Source: Zingiber officinale (Eukaryota > Streptophyta > Magnoliopsida > Zingiberales > Zingiberaceae). Taken from it: a stretch of DNA of 64,000 nucleotides. The stretch covers positions 80,181,859-80,245,858 of the forward strand of contig NC_055999.1 of the NCBI RefSeq assembly GCF_018446385.1, read 5' to 3'. A program made the translations under genes and the position numbers. The notes below the pieces were generated by a model. It saw nothing but the letters and a program-made list of their open reading frames with translations, did not search any database and was not told where the DNA came from. Below are positions 47,150 to 58,582 of this stretch, piece by piece; the first letter of the stretch is position 1, and every line of letters starts with the position of its first letter.

Positions 47150-48552
47150 TATTAGTGCAATCGTCCTTAGGTTAAGGTTGACAAGTTTGACTAAGCTTGA
47201 GTTAGCTCGAGCTTGAGTTTCGATTTTTGACAATATGTGAGAGAGAAGTTAAGTAGGTCGAGAGATGATTGAATACTTATCTAGGGAAGTCCTAATTAGA
47301 GGTTAGACAACCGAAAGTTCTAACTAAAGGTTAGGCAACTTAAAATTCCTAATAAATGAAGCTAGGCAGTGTAAGTCCTGATAGAGCTAAGCAGTGAAGA
47401 CCTAGTTAGAAACTAAGCAATTGAAGTCCTAGTAGTGCTAGGCAGTGAAGACCTAGTTGGGAACTAGATAGTTGAAGTCCTAGCGGGGCTAGGCAGTGAA
47501 GACCTAGTTGGAAACTAGGTAGTGGAAGTCTTAGCGGGCTAGTCAAGGGAAAAGTCCAAGTGGATTAAAAGTTGACCAGACACTTACTAATCCAAAGTCC
47601 AACGGGAGTTGACACGAGATGAAAAGTCCAAGTGAGTCAAAGATTGACCGGACACATGGTGAAGAAGCCCTGCTAGGTTAAGGGAGACCGAATGCTATGC
47701 AACAAGAAGTCCCAATAAGTCACGAATGACTTTAGGGTTGGACAAATGAACAGTAAACTCGAGTTCAGAGTTTAAGGTTGGGCAATCGATTAGTCCAAAA
47801 CCAATCGATTAGGCAAATTACCTAATCGATTGGGACTTGTTCTAATAGATTAGGCCAATTTCCTAATCAATTGGGAACTTTTTGCAAAGTACAGTAAGAC
47901 TCTGAATCGATTGAGCCTTATATTAATCGATTAAAGGTATTTTCGGGTGAGAAAAGAAGGGCTTGGAATGGATTGGGGCAATCAATTAGAAGATGCCAAA
48001 TTGATTGGTATGACTCACCAATCAATTAGTCAGGCAAAAAAGAGTCATTCTATAGATTTTGAACAGTCAAACTGACATGACAATCGATTGGGAGTAAGTC
48101 AATCAATTAGGAGACATCAAAGTAACCCTAGAAAAAAGATTTTCGTGAAGATTTGAAGAAGACTTGCTTCAGCCAATTCTTGGGTGTTTAAAGAATGTTG
48201 ATGTATTTTCTACCACCAAGATGCAATCAAAAATAAGAAAGCAAACAACACAATGTTCCTCATTATAAAACCTAAAAGTCATTCTTGATTGTATTTTATA
48301 TTTGCGTTCTTGTTTTCTTGCTGTATTCTCGTGCTTGAGTTTATATGAGGCTTCTTCGCCTCCGAGAATAAGGTTTTCAAATTGTATCTATGAGAGTGAG
48401 GAGTGGACCCTTGAATTAGTCACCTCAAGGAGGTGGATACCAAGTAAAACGAAAGTGTTAGAATTGCTTCAATTTTTCTATCGCAAATCATCTTCAAAGA
48501 AGCGAACGACGCTATTTAACCCTCCCTTTCTAGCTCTCTATATGTCCTAACA
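47150..48552 (+). repeat. 5' LTR of the second gag-only element
   Basis: It aligns in layout with 18255-19890: a hairpin array (about 47260-47720), then a part with CAATCGATTGG-like palindromes (47780-48100) and an ordinary 3' part. Sequence is much diverged from the young copy. Confidence 0.8.
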
Positions 48553-48554
48553 AG

Positions 48555-48566
48555 TAGTATCAAAGC
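48555..48566 (+). other. Degenerate primer binding site
   Basis: TAGTATCAAAGC, the initiator Met-tRNA site with two G to A changes, two bases after the LTR end. Confidence 0.75.
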
Positions 48567-48800
48567 CAGACCGCTCTTCATCAGACTAATTATTAAAAAA
48601 AGCAATGAGCTAGACGAAGAAAAAGAAGTTGAAAGTTGAAGTCCTAAATTTCAAAAAGTCAAAAGACTAATCATTAAGAGAGCTCAACTTCAAAATGGAC
48701 TTTCAAGATTGATTCGGATACAACACTCAAGCACCTCAACTATTTGGATTAGGAACTTCGATCTTTGGAGATCAAGGGTCAAAAATTTCTTAATGGTGGA

Positions 48801-50142
48801 TGATCCTGTTTGAGAAGCTTGACAAGACGGAGAGCCGGGAGAGAAAACCTACCGCTGTTGAAGAATAAAGCCGCTGTTGAAGAATAAAGCCTGTAGAACA
48901 CCGATCCGAGAAACCCAAAGCGGATCGGGAAGAATAAAATCACCGAGTGGCCTCCTTGCGCGAAGATCCGATGACGAGAGAGAAATCCCACCGAAGAGAA
49001 CCCAGATTCAGAACTCCCAAGACTTCCTGCGCACAAGAGACCATCCAACACTATTGTCAGTGACCTAAGACCGGGGTGGGAATCCCTGGCTAGGCCCTCC
49101 GACGCTCAAGTTAGTGATCTCTCATGGTGTGGAAGAAGGAATAAGATGAAGAAGAAGTCGATGAACAGTAGTCGAAAATTAGCGTTATGAATGTGCGCAA
49201 TGATGTGTACTTACCCAGCCAACGGAGAGGATTCCCCTTTTTATACCACTTCATATAACCTCCGTAGTCATGAAGTGGACCCCGATTTGTTAGAGTTTAT
49301 TAGGAGATGACGTAAGCTACGTACTTGTGGTAAATGACTTTTAAGGAATCTTTTTCGTACCCCAGATGTACCTTCTTTGTTGTCTAGCACCTGCAAAACA
49401 ATCTAAAAATACATTTCCCGCCAAAATATATAACACCTGTTATATAATCATATACTATAAATATCTTCATTAAATGTTCTATTTAAAATATTTATTTCTA
49501 TCCTGTTTCACAGGTCCTTTAAAGTGTTTATATTGTTCCTACTTGCCCCTCCTGTTTTTGCTATATCCTAGATAGCTTAATGTACCTATGTTCCTTGTAT
49601 CAGTCGGAGCTGGGCTTAACTAGGTTTAACCAATTATTATTACCTCTCATGAGGCTCCTGGAAAAATGCTCGTCCGGACTTCTTTATGTTTATTATTCTG
49701 GCTGAAAATGACCTATATTTGATCAAAATATCTTTTCAAGGTATTAGTCAACCCGACCAATATTGGCCTTCCTTCTTAAAGGCTTGTTTCGGTTGATACT
49801 GGTCTATTCACTAGGAAGCATATCCCGGCCGATATTGGCTTTCCTCCTAAAAGACATGTTTCGATCGATATTATCCTACCTCCTTTAAGGTATATCCCGA
49901 CCGATATTATCCTACCTCCTTTGAGGTATATGCTGATCGATATGGGTCTGCCTCTTTGGAGGCATATCCCGGCCGATATTATCCTACATCCTTTGAGGTA
50001 TATGCTGATCGATATGGGTCTGCCTCTTTGGAAGCATATCCCGGTCAATATTGGCCTTCTTTCTTAAAGGCATGTTTCGATCGATATTGGCTTACCTCCT
50101 TTCCCTTCCTTATCGGAGATCCATAAAACCTAACCCATATCA
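48801..50142 (-). mobile_element. Solo LTR, 1342 bp, target duplication GTGGA
   Basis: It starts TGATCCTG and ends ATATCA, with perfect GTGGA at 48796-48800 and 50143-50147. The gag sequence of the host element continues across it. On the minus strand it carries the ACTTGAGCGTCGGAGGG motif (near 49085-49115) common in the transcribed end of plant gypsy LTRs, which suggests minus orientation. It contains a repeat array at 49760-50100. Confidence 0.85.
49760..50100. repeat. Imperfect ~50-bp tandem repeat in the solo LTR
   Basis: About six units built of TATCCCGGCCGATATT, then a CTACCTCC or CTGCCTCT piece, then TTTGAGG. An ORF on the minus strand through it (49776-50048) is only the translation of the repeat. 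Confidence 0.8.
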
Positions 50143-51548
50143 GTGGAGATAGAGTAATGGTTTGATCTAATACAGAGATTTCAAGCTCCAACAGATAGCA
50201 AAGGGAAGCTCCTTGAGAAGAAGAAATAGATCGAGGAGCAAATTAAGTGATGCAAGACTAATGATAGGGTAACTAAATTGTTAGTTAATTTATTGGCAAG
50301 CATCATCTTGTACAAAATTGGAGAATATCAAGATGCTAAGGGGCTATAGAAAAAGTTGGCAAAGCTTCATGAACATCCAACCTCAATGCAAAATGAAGTC
50401 AAATCCAAAGAGGGAGACTCAATGGATCAAGAACAAGATGTTTTGGAGGTTGAGAGATTCTCAACATCTAAGAATGAAGGTGAAGAAGAATCCACCTCAA
50501 GGGTTGAGGGGGAAAGTTCATTGACATCGGAACAAGGAGAACCATCAATTTTCAGAGTCAATATGGAAGAAGAGTGTGCCACCCATTCATATTGTGAAGG
50601 CATATCAATTTCAATTAACAAAAATAAAGATTATATCATGTGCTTTAAGTGTAGGAAAAAAGGACACTATAAGAATAATAGTCCAAAATTGGTCAAGAAA
50701 AAGGTTAAAGTGGCACCCAAGGCGAAGGAGAAATCAAAGGAGATCGGCTCCATAATACGAAGGTGCAAGGAGCACATTGTGTGCTTCTCTTGCAATAAAA
50801 AGGGATATTATCAGAATCAATATCCAAGGGGGGAGGAATCTGACCAAGAACCAAGGAGGAAGTTCAAGTGAAGAGGTAGGTTCCAAAGGCAAAAACTAAG
50901 ATACCATTAGTTAATGACATTTATTTAAGTAGTCATGATAAAATGCATGCTAGAAATAAATTTTATGATTTTAGAGCATGTTATCATAAAAATAGGAAGC
51001 ATGATAATCGTAAGAAGAATTATAGGTCATATCATGTTAGACCAATCCTACCTAAGGATAGGAACGTAGGAAATATTTTATGTAAGAATTCTAAGGAAGT
51101 TAGATTTATATCTAAAAATAAAAATATTCAAGGTGATCATGGAAATCTAAGTTTAAGGATTTAAGGAAAGAAAATCAAGTCTTGAGGTCAATGCATAAAA
51201 AATTAGAGAAAATCCTAGAGAAATGACAAATAATATCAAGGGGTATAAGAAGAAAAATCTAGGCTTAGATAGGCAAGAACCATCTAAGGGCAAAAAAAGA
51301 TTTAGGATCCAAACTTAGAGCTAAGGAGAATGTGTCATCATATCATAAAATTTCATATAGTTATAAAATTAACCCTAGATTTAGGAGTCAAGTTAAGGTC
51401 ACAAGGGAGACTATCCATAGAATTGACTTTGAAGAGACTAGTGTGACTAAGACTTCTATGAAACCTAGGAAGGTCATTAATAAGGTTTCTAGGGAAGTTA
51501 TCCCTAGTGAGTACCTAGAACACTCAAGGAGCACTAATAGGATTTGGG

Positions 51549-52939
51549 TGTTGGTGTAATTTGCACTAACGGTCTAACTCAAGTTTTGATGAATGACAAG
51601 TAAGTTATGTTAGATGTTATTGTGATCTAATATATCTATCGAGTGTGTAGGGTTGACTAACTTGGCAAGAAGTCTAGTCGGGATATTTGATTTCTAATTG
51701 ACAATCAGGATGTTTGATTCCCAATTGGAAGGAAGTCTAGTCAGATGTTCGATTCTCGATTGGCAATAGGGATGTTTGATTCCCAATTAGAAGGAAGTCT
51801 AGATAGGATGTTCAATTCCAAATTGACAATCGGGATATTCGATTCCCGATTGGCTGAAGTCCGGACATGTGATTCCTGAAGGAAGATTGGAATGTTCGAT
51901 TCCAAAAGTTTGGATGTGTGATTCCGGAAGGAAGATCAGGATGTTCAATTCCTGATAGGTTCACTCGACATTGGGTAAGTGAAGGTAAGTCACTAGAGGA
52001 GAGTAACTAAGTGAGGAGGCGTTCCGATTGAGGGGACAGTAGATGTCGGTCCAATTTAGGTCTATTTCAGAAACCTAAATTGAGACTCTGACTAGATCCT
52101 GATCTAAAAGACATTGTTTAAATCATAAATTAATCATATTATATTATTCTAATTTTATTTTATAAGTTAGATTATTATTATGTTGGACTAACTTAACTTG
52201 CAGGGCAAAAGAAACAAACAAATCTTAGGTGAATAGTACCCCAGGCGCCTTAAGCATTGGAAGACACCTTCTCACTGTTCACGGAAGACGCCTTCAATGC
52301 TATGGAAGGCACCTTCCCATGGATAAATTTCAGAGTTCGTCGCAGATAAGGAGTGAGCTATTCAGGATCAGATTTCACACATTAGAAGCGCTTTGAACAC
52401 TATAGAAGGCACCTTCCATGCTTAATAAAAGGAGTGCTCACCCAAGCCATTGTACACAACTTCCATACGAGCTTCTACGAGTCTAAACGACTTTCCAACT
52501 ACTCCGGCTTCCTGTTGCTATCCTGCTATGACTCTGCTACCCCCAACTACTGCTGAGAAGTCACCCAAACACCGAGTTCGAGTTGACAAACTAAAAACAG
52601 TGTTTGGTAATTAAGTTAATTACTATATTTAATTTCTGCAAGTGGGAAGTGTAGTGTGTTACACTGCTTCAACTCTTTTTTTACTCGATCCCCTCTTTCG
52701 ACGGTTCCAAAAGAGGTATTTAGTGGAGTACCCATCGATAGGTCCACGTGATATGGGTCTTGGAGTAGGAGTCGCCGAAGACTCCGAACCAAGTAAAAAC
52801 CGAATCGTGCCTTTTACTTACTTTTGCTTTTGTGTTTTTTTTCTATTACACACTTTATTTTTAAAAGTAAAAGAAAAGTTTTTAAAAACCATGTGATTCA
52901 TCCCCCTCCCTCCTCTCTGACGTGCGTCTCGATCCAACA
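51549..52939 (+). mobile_element. Solo LTR, 1391 bp, target duplication TTGGG
   Basis: It starts TGTTGGTGTAAT and ends CCAACA, with perfect TTGGG at 51544-51548 and 52940-52944. The host element's sequence continues across it when compared with 21715-21740 of the young copy. It contains its own hairpin series (51690-51960) and a GAAGGCACCTTCC palindrome series (52250-52420). A truncated start of the same family is at 58464-58582. Confidence 0.88.
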
Positions 52940-52944
52940 TTGGG

Positions 52945-54597
52945 TTGTATTCTCTACATACTGAATGAGTTTAGAGTGTCTCAACTCTAATTGAAAGGGT
53001 AGTTAATCCAACCATGGTGGCACTTTGGGGCATTTTAAGGTATTGCTACACCTTAAAAATGAAAAGTTGATGTGTACTCTTGAACAATTAAAGTGTGTTG
53101 ATAAAATTATGGAAGTATTGAGCTTAATAAAATTAACACAAATAGGTTAGAATACAAAGGAATGCCAAGTTGGGAATTTTGACATTTTCTAGGGAGATAG
53201 GATAACTTATGCTTCTCTTGGAATAATGGTTAAAGGATGGATCATATATGAAAATCTAGGTATTTTCTTTATGCTATAATTGTTATATAGTATGCCCTAT
53301 CACATGCCATAACATCATATTCATATTGTTATGAAAAATGCTATTATAATGAAAATTTCTTTTGAAACATATTCATTTGATGTATGTCATAATCATTATC
53401 ATGTGTTATTTTAATTTCTTATAATTAAGGATAATGACATTAATTGACATCCTAGGTAGGATGATCAAAGTCAAAATACCTCATAGTTAGAGATGCATGC
53501 TCCCTTAATTTTACAGAAAACCTATTTTACATCTCACAAAGACCATAGAGTTGACTTGTATGTGCATTGAGATACATTAAATACAAGTGAAATGTTAGGA
53601 GAATGAGAAAACTCAAGATGTTGATTTAGCGCATTTAATTGAGTTTTAGTTTTATCAAAACAAATGATTATGTGAAGTCCAATCATGGAGAAAACTAATG
53701 TACAAGTTATGTGTATTTAGCCTAAAGATCATGGTTGGAAATTTATTTTGAAAATAATTTCAAAATCATTTAAAAACCGTGGTAAAGTTTATTTGTTAAT
53801 AGGAATCACTATCAATTAGTTAGTTATAAAGTTAGAATGAAACATTGAAGTTTTCAATAATTTTTAATTTTATATCATTCTTTAAAAATGTGATATATTT
53901 TTATAAAAAAATTATTTTTCCTGAATAGTATGAGACATAAGTAATATATACATGAAATTTCATAATTTTTCGAATAACGTGGAATTATTTATGGATTTAT
54001 AAATTTTAGTCTAAAATTGAATTAGAGAAATTAGATATGCTAATGATTAGGAACTATTCCCAATCAATTGGTATGGGCGTAATCAATTGATAGCTAAGGT
54101 AAATGGATTAACATGGTCTATAATCGACTAGTAATTGAAACCAATCGATTAGCAAGGTTATTTTTGACTGAAAAAAAATTTGATTTTAGTCCATTAAGCC
54201 ATGCTTAATAAGTTTAACTATCCCTAATCCTCTGAAGTGCTTAGGTAAGTAATTAAAAGTAATTTTCTTAATGAAAATGATAAAGGAATGATTAATGGAG
54301 ATTAATTTGGAGTTAATAAGGAGGTTTAGATTCAAAGTTGAATTTTTAACCTTATAACTTCAATTTTGAAATTTTCTAAAGGTTTAGGAACTCCAAACCA
54401 TTATTAGTGCAATGAAAGAAGTTGAAGCGTGCTTTGAGGGGGAGATACACCTTGTAGGCATGATTTAGGTAAGAAAGGAGAATTTTGATGGATGATGGGT
54501 GTATGCTCAAGGTAGAGCATTGGAGGAAATGGAAGGGTATGAAAACTTCATTGTGAAGTTTGAATAATAAAATGATGAATCTTGGAGAGAAGATTTT
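52945..54597 (+). other. Non-coding internal region of the second gag-only element
   Basis: This is a diverged counterpart of 21750-24100. It has no coding. It ends abruptly at an internal point of the 3' LTR, so the polypurine tract and the LTR start were deleted. Confidence 0.7.
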
Positions 54598-55771
54598 AAA
54601 CTAGGCAATTGAAGTCCTAGCGGTGCTAAACAGTGAATACCTAGTTAGGAACTAGGTAATAGAAGTCCTAGAGGGGTTAGGCAGTGAAAATCGAGTTGGG
54701 AACTAAGAAGTGGAAGTCCTAGCGGGGCTAGACAAAGGAAAAGTCCAAGTGAATCAAAGGTTAACCCAAACTTGGTAATCAAAAGTCTAACAGGAGTTGG
54801 CACGAGATGAAAAGTCCAAGTGGGTCAAAGCTTGATTGAACACTTGGTGAAGAAGCTCTGACAAGTTAAGGATAACCAGATGTTAGGCAATGGAAAGTCT
54901 CAATGAGTCATGAATGACTTTAGAGTTGGGCAAAGGAACCCTAAACTCAAGTTTAGAGTTTAGGGTTGGGTAATCAATTAACTCAATAGATTAGGCCAAG
55001 GCCAATCGATTACACCAATTGATTAGGCAAAATCGATTGGCACCTGCTCTAATCAATTAGGTTGATTGCTAATTGATTTGGAGGTTTTCGTGAAGCACAA
55101 TAAGGCTCTGAATCTATTGGCTAATCATTAGGACTTAGTTTATCGATTATGGCAATTGATCAATTCAAGCTTCACCGATCGATTAGGGTAACCAATTGAA
55201 TCCTATTCGCGAGACCACAGTAGGTGTTGGAAACTTGGAATCGATTGGGAAATTGATTGAGAGATTTTCGTGGGAACAGAAAGCTTTTGAATCTATTGGG
55301 CAATCTATTAGAAGACGCCTAATCGATTCATATGACTCGCCAATCAATTAATTAGGTAAAAAAGAGTTATTCTGTAAGTTTTGAGGTCAAGTTGACGTGA
55401 CAATTGATTGGGGGTAAGACAATCAATTAGAAGGAGTCGAAGTAACCTTAGAAAAGGGTTTTCTGCAAAGATTTGAAGAAGACTTGCTTCAGCCAGTTCT
55501 TGGGTGTTTGGAGAAGAAGTGCTGCTGCATTTTCCACCATCGAGAGGCAATCTAAAGCAAGAAAAGAGCAAGCAATACAAGGTTCCTCATTGTAAATCCT
55601 AAAATTTATTCTCGATTGTATTTTGTATTTGCATTCTTGTTTTCTTATCGTGCTTGAGCTTGTACAAGGCTTCTCCACCTCCGGGAAGGAGGTTTTCATA
55701 GTCATCTATGAGAATGAGAAGTGAACTCTTGGCATCCCCGCCTACTAAAACCCCCTCTACATGTCCTAATA
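54598..55771 (+). repeat. 3' LTR (truncated) of the second gag-only element
   Basis: It matches the 5' LTR from about 47446 on, with hairpins (CCTAG arms) at 54600-54730. A short deletion lies near its end (about 55735). It ends CCTAATA against the P450 sequence. Confidence 0.75.
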
Positions 55772-56690
55772 GAGGAAAGTATTGCTTCCCCTGGTGGCGG
55801 GCACCATCTTTCACCAGTTCCTCAAACTCCAAAGGTTTCACGACTACCACACGAAGCTGTCACACCTCCATAAGAACTACCGGTTGCTCTCGCCCTTCGG
55901 TTGGTAGCTCTACACAGCTGACCCTACCATCGTCGAGTACATACTCAAGACTAACTTCAACAACTATGGAAAAGTAACCCTTTTTAAGTACCAGAAATGT
56001 TAATCTTTAACTAGCTTAAAGAGCTGGTTAATTTAAGGATTGTACAACCATAGAAATCTGCGTGATTTGTTTAGAGATGGCACATTTTCCGTCGAAGACG
56101 ATAAGTGGCACCACTAGTGGAAGCTCGCGAGCTTCAACTTCTCCACCAAATTCTTGAGAGATTTCAGTGGTGCCATTTTCAAAAATAGTGCTTCCAAGCT
56201 CGCAAGAATCCTCTCTGCCTATGCCAATTCTAATGAGCAGTTCAACATGCAGAACCCCAATAGGATCTCTTAATGAAATCCACCTTCAAGATCATGTTCG
56301 AGTTCAAGTTGAATTGCTTGGGTGGTTCAAATTAGGATGGTGTCGAGTTTGCCAAAGCATTCGATGCAGCAAACAAGTTCACCCTGTTGAGGTACGTGAA
56401 TATCTTTTGGAGGATCATGAGACTTTTGGGAGTTGGATCTGAGGCAGCTCTCAAATAAAATCTCAAAGTGATCGATGAATTCATGTACAAAGTGATGGAC
56501 ATCAAGTTCAAACAAATAGCCAATGGCCATCAGGAAAAAAAGAGATGACATTCTCTCAAAGTTCTTGGAGGAGATCAAGAGTACGCAGACGACAATGGAT
56601 ACGTGATATCTGAGAGATATAATTCTAAACTTTGTCTTCGCCAAAAAAGATACCTTGACCTGCTCACTCGCTTGGTTCTTCTATGACCAA
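55772..56690 (+). pseudogene. Cytochrome P450 (CYP704-like) pseudogene, main remaining piece
   Basis: The P450 is an ER-bound mono-oxygenase of the fatty-acid omega-hydroxylase group (CYP704, family knowledge). The first part (55785-55975) reads GTIFHQFLKLQRFHDY, then NYRLLSPF, TADPTIVEYILKTNFNNYGK, ending at a probable intron. The second part (about 56070-56690) reads DGTFSVEDDKW, KLASFNFSTKFLRDFSGAIF and, after several frame changes, a region up to the I-helix start (SLAWFFYD). There are several stops and frameshifts, and the haem-binding half is missing. The exon 1 piece is separated from its start (47064) by the 8.6 kb gag-only element. Confidence 0.75.
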
Positions 56691-57031
56691 TCAAGATGAA
56701 GAAGAAACCAATAAGGTGAGAAGCAAGAAGAACCCAATCAAGAAGAAGAAGAGGAAGTTAAATCTTAGCTATGATCATTGTTCATGTATAGGAGGAGAAA
56801 GAACTTAAATCTATTTATGTGAAATGTTTCTCAGTTTGCTAAATTGTCTAGTTTGACTTGAATAATGTTATGGGATCTTGTTTATGATGATTTTCTTAGA
56901 TTGATTAACTTTGTTTGCAATTTGTCTGTGTTTGGAATGATTCATAATTCATTATAATTTGTCTATGATGATGATTCATTATTAATCGGTGATGCGACGA
57001 TGGAGGGAGACCTACTTGACATGGGGTCAAT
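56691..57031. other. Stretch after the P450 pseudogene
   Basis: AT-rich sequence with no ORF; a short run GAAGAAGAAGAGG near 56740. Nothing else was recognised. Confidence 0.4.
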
Positions 57032-57869
57032 TGTCAGGGTGAAGGTCAAAGTCAAGGTGGCCAATACCCGGGTGCCAAAGGGCCTAACGGAGGACAATGA
57101 CAATGGATGGTTGAACAGTCAGGCCCCGATCGATGGGAGATAGGTCCGAGCAGACCTCCAGTCTAGCTTGGGATGATAGCTAAGACAACCGACGCTCAAT
57201 ACAGAGTGACATGACATCGAGGGAGACCGGATAGCTGGTATGAACGAGGGAGGGCATGTTACTACACAGTCACTGTACGAAAGAGTCACCGAGGTCGATA
57301 GAGCGGAGGAGTCCCAGCCGAGCGGCTGGCTCAACCAAGCAGCAGGACCTGGCTACAGATGGAGCGGAGTCCTGGCCGAGCGGCTATCCCACAATGGGAC
57401 CACTATAGTATCTCTCGACATCCTTTTAGGAGGTAGTGTTGCTGACACAAGGCACGGTTGACAGGCGGATCGTACGGCGGAAGCTTCTACTGTTTTATCA
57501 GGGATATGCATGCCTTGTTAAGGTATGATGTCAGAGGTATTTTCTTGACAGGTCCTTTCATAGGATATATTGGAGAGCGTGCTTATGCCTCAGGGAGCGT
57601 GCACATTGCCCACTAGGGCTCTATATAAAGGGGGGGTCCATCACCGGTGGAGGTACGCATTATTCTTGAGTTCTACTGTTGCTACTATTGCTCCATTTTT
57701 CTCCACATTTCGATAATTGACTTGAGCGTTAGAAGGCCAACACCAGAGACCCCTTCCTTGGCCCGACACTGACGTTATTTTTTTTGCAGAGCGAAGCAAA
57801 GTTCACATTCAGTCAGCAAAGCCGCCACCTCCCAGCTTTCCAGCTTCACGTTTTCGGACAGGATCAACA
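57032..57869 (+). repeat. LTR-like fragment, probably gypsy
   Basis: It begins TGTCAGGGTGAAGG. It carries a clear TATA box (CTATATAAAG, 57611-57620) and downstream the motif GACTTGAGCGTTAGAAGGCC (near 57720) typical of the transcribed end of plant gypsy LTRs. It ends near GATCAACA. No target duplication was found, so the ends are approximate. Confidence 0.55.
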
Positions 57870-57899
57870 GGTTTTGCTTTTTGATTGTGATTCATGATT

Positions 57900-58275
57900 A
57901 ACAGGTTCTACTTGGAAAAAAAGGTCAAGTTTGCGACAAATTTTGTAAAGAAAATAAATTCGTTGCAATTTTTAGGAGTTTACCAATTTACAATGAAAAT
58001 TGTTTCGTTGTTGATTTGCAATGAAAATTGTTTCGTCACTAATTTGTGATGAATTTTTTTTCATTCCTAATTTGCGATGAATTTTGTAATGAAATTCATT
58101 TTTGTTGCAAATTTTGTGTTGAATTTCTATTTTCTTTGTCACAAAATTTTGTAATGACATATTAGCGATGAAAAAAAATTCGTTGCAAAATTCATCAAAA
58201 AAAATTTTTGCAACAAATTTTTTTGTAAAATTCGTTGCAAAATTCATCACAAATGAGCGATTTGTTTTATAATGG
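57900..58275. repeat. Second element of inverted AATTCGTTGCAAATTTTG type
   Basis: It is dense in variants of TTCGTTGCAAATTTTGTGATGAATTT in both orientations, like the element at 46271-46770 but with other unit bases. Probably a decayed non-autonomous DNA transposon; ends not found. Confidence 0.45.
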
Positions 58276-58463
58276 GCCTATTTCACAATCACATACTGAT
58301 GTCGATCCCAAGCTCAGTTGAAAAAGGATGAGGGTTGTGCATTAGGTTGCTCGTTAACATTGACTTTCAGGTAAATGTTCAATAAAAGATGTGTATCAAT
58401 GTTGACTAAACTTGTATGTATATTTTCTCATGATGATCAATATTAAAAAGAAAACATGGGTTC

Positions 58464-58582
58464 TATTAGTGCAGTTAGCACTAATAATTAAACTCAAATT
58501 TTGATTAATGACAAAAAGTTAAAGTTAGATGTTGTGTGTTCTAATTTATTTACTAAGTATACAGGACTAAAAAACTTAACGA
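58464..58582 (+). repeat. Start of an LTR of the 51549 family, cut by the third gag-only element
   Basis: About 119 bases align with 51549-51670 (TAGTGCA, then ACTCAAATTTTGAT, AATGACAA). The sequence then stops at the LTR of the next element. Confidence 0.6.

Larger units (their letters stand above)
48694..51543 (+). pseudogene. gag: Broken gag of the second gag-only element, split by a solo LTR
   Basis: The start (48694-48800) and the rest (50143-51543) are separated by the solo LTR at 48801-50142. The best pieces are 50356-50871, with both zinc knuckles (first one CFKCRKKGHYKNNS has lost its last Cys; second CFSCNKKGYYQNQY has lost its His and last Cys), and 50943-51164 and 51332-51559, with the basic tail. 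A stop follows within five codons of the start. The protein parallels the intact gag at 20023-21690. Confidence 0.82.
47150..55771 (+). mobile_element. Second gag-only element, old, inserted in the P450 first exon
   Basis: Same order as the young element at 18255: 5' LTR 47150-48552, degenerate primer site, broken gag, long non-coding part, 3' LTR. Ends are TATTAG and CCTAATA, that is, TG...CA with a mutation at each end. Flanking bases are GAGGC and GAGGA, a 4-of-5 target duplication. Two solo LTRs of other families (48801-50142 and 51549-52939) have since inserted into it. The 3' LTR has lost its first part with the polypurine tract. Confidence 0.8.

Noticed and set aside
49776..50048. 90-aa minus-strand ORF with repeated GRPISISIYLKG
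   Set aside because: Translation of a ~50-bp tandem repeat inside a solo LTR.
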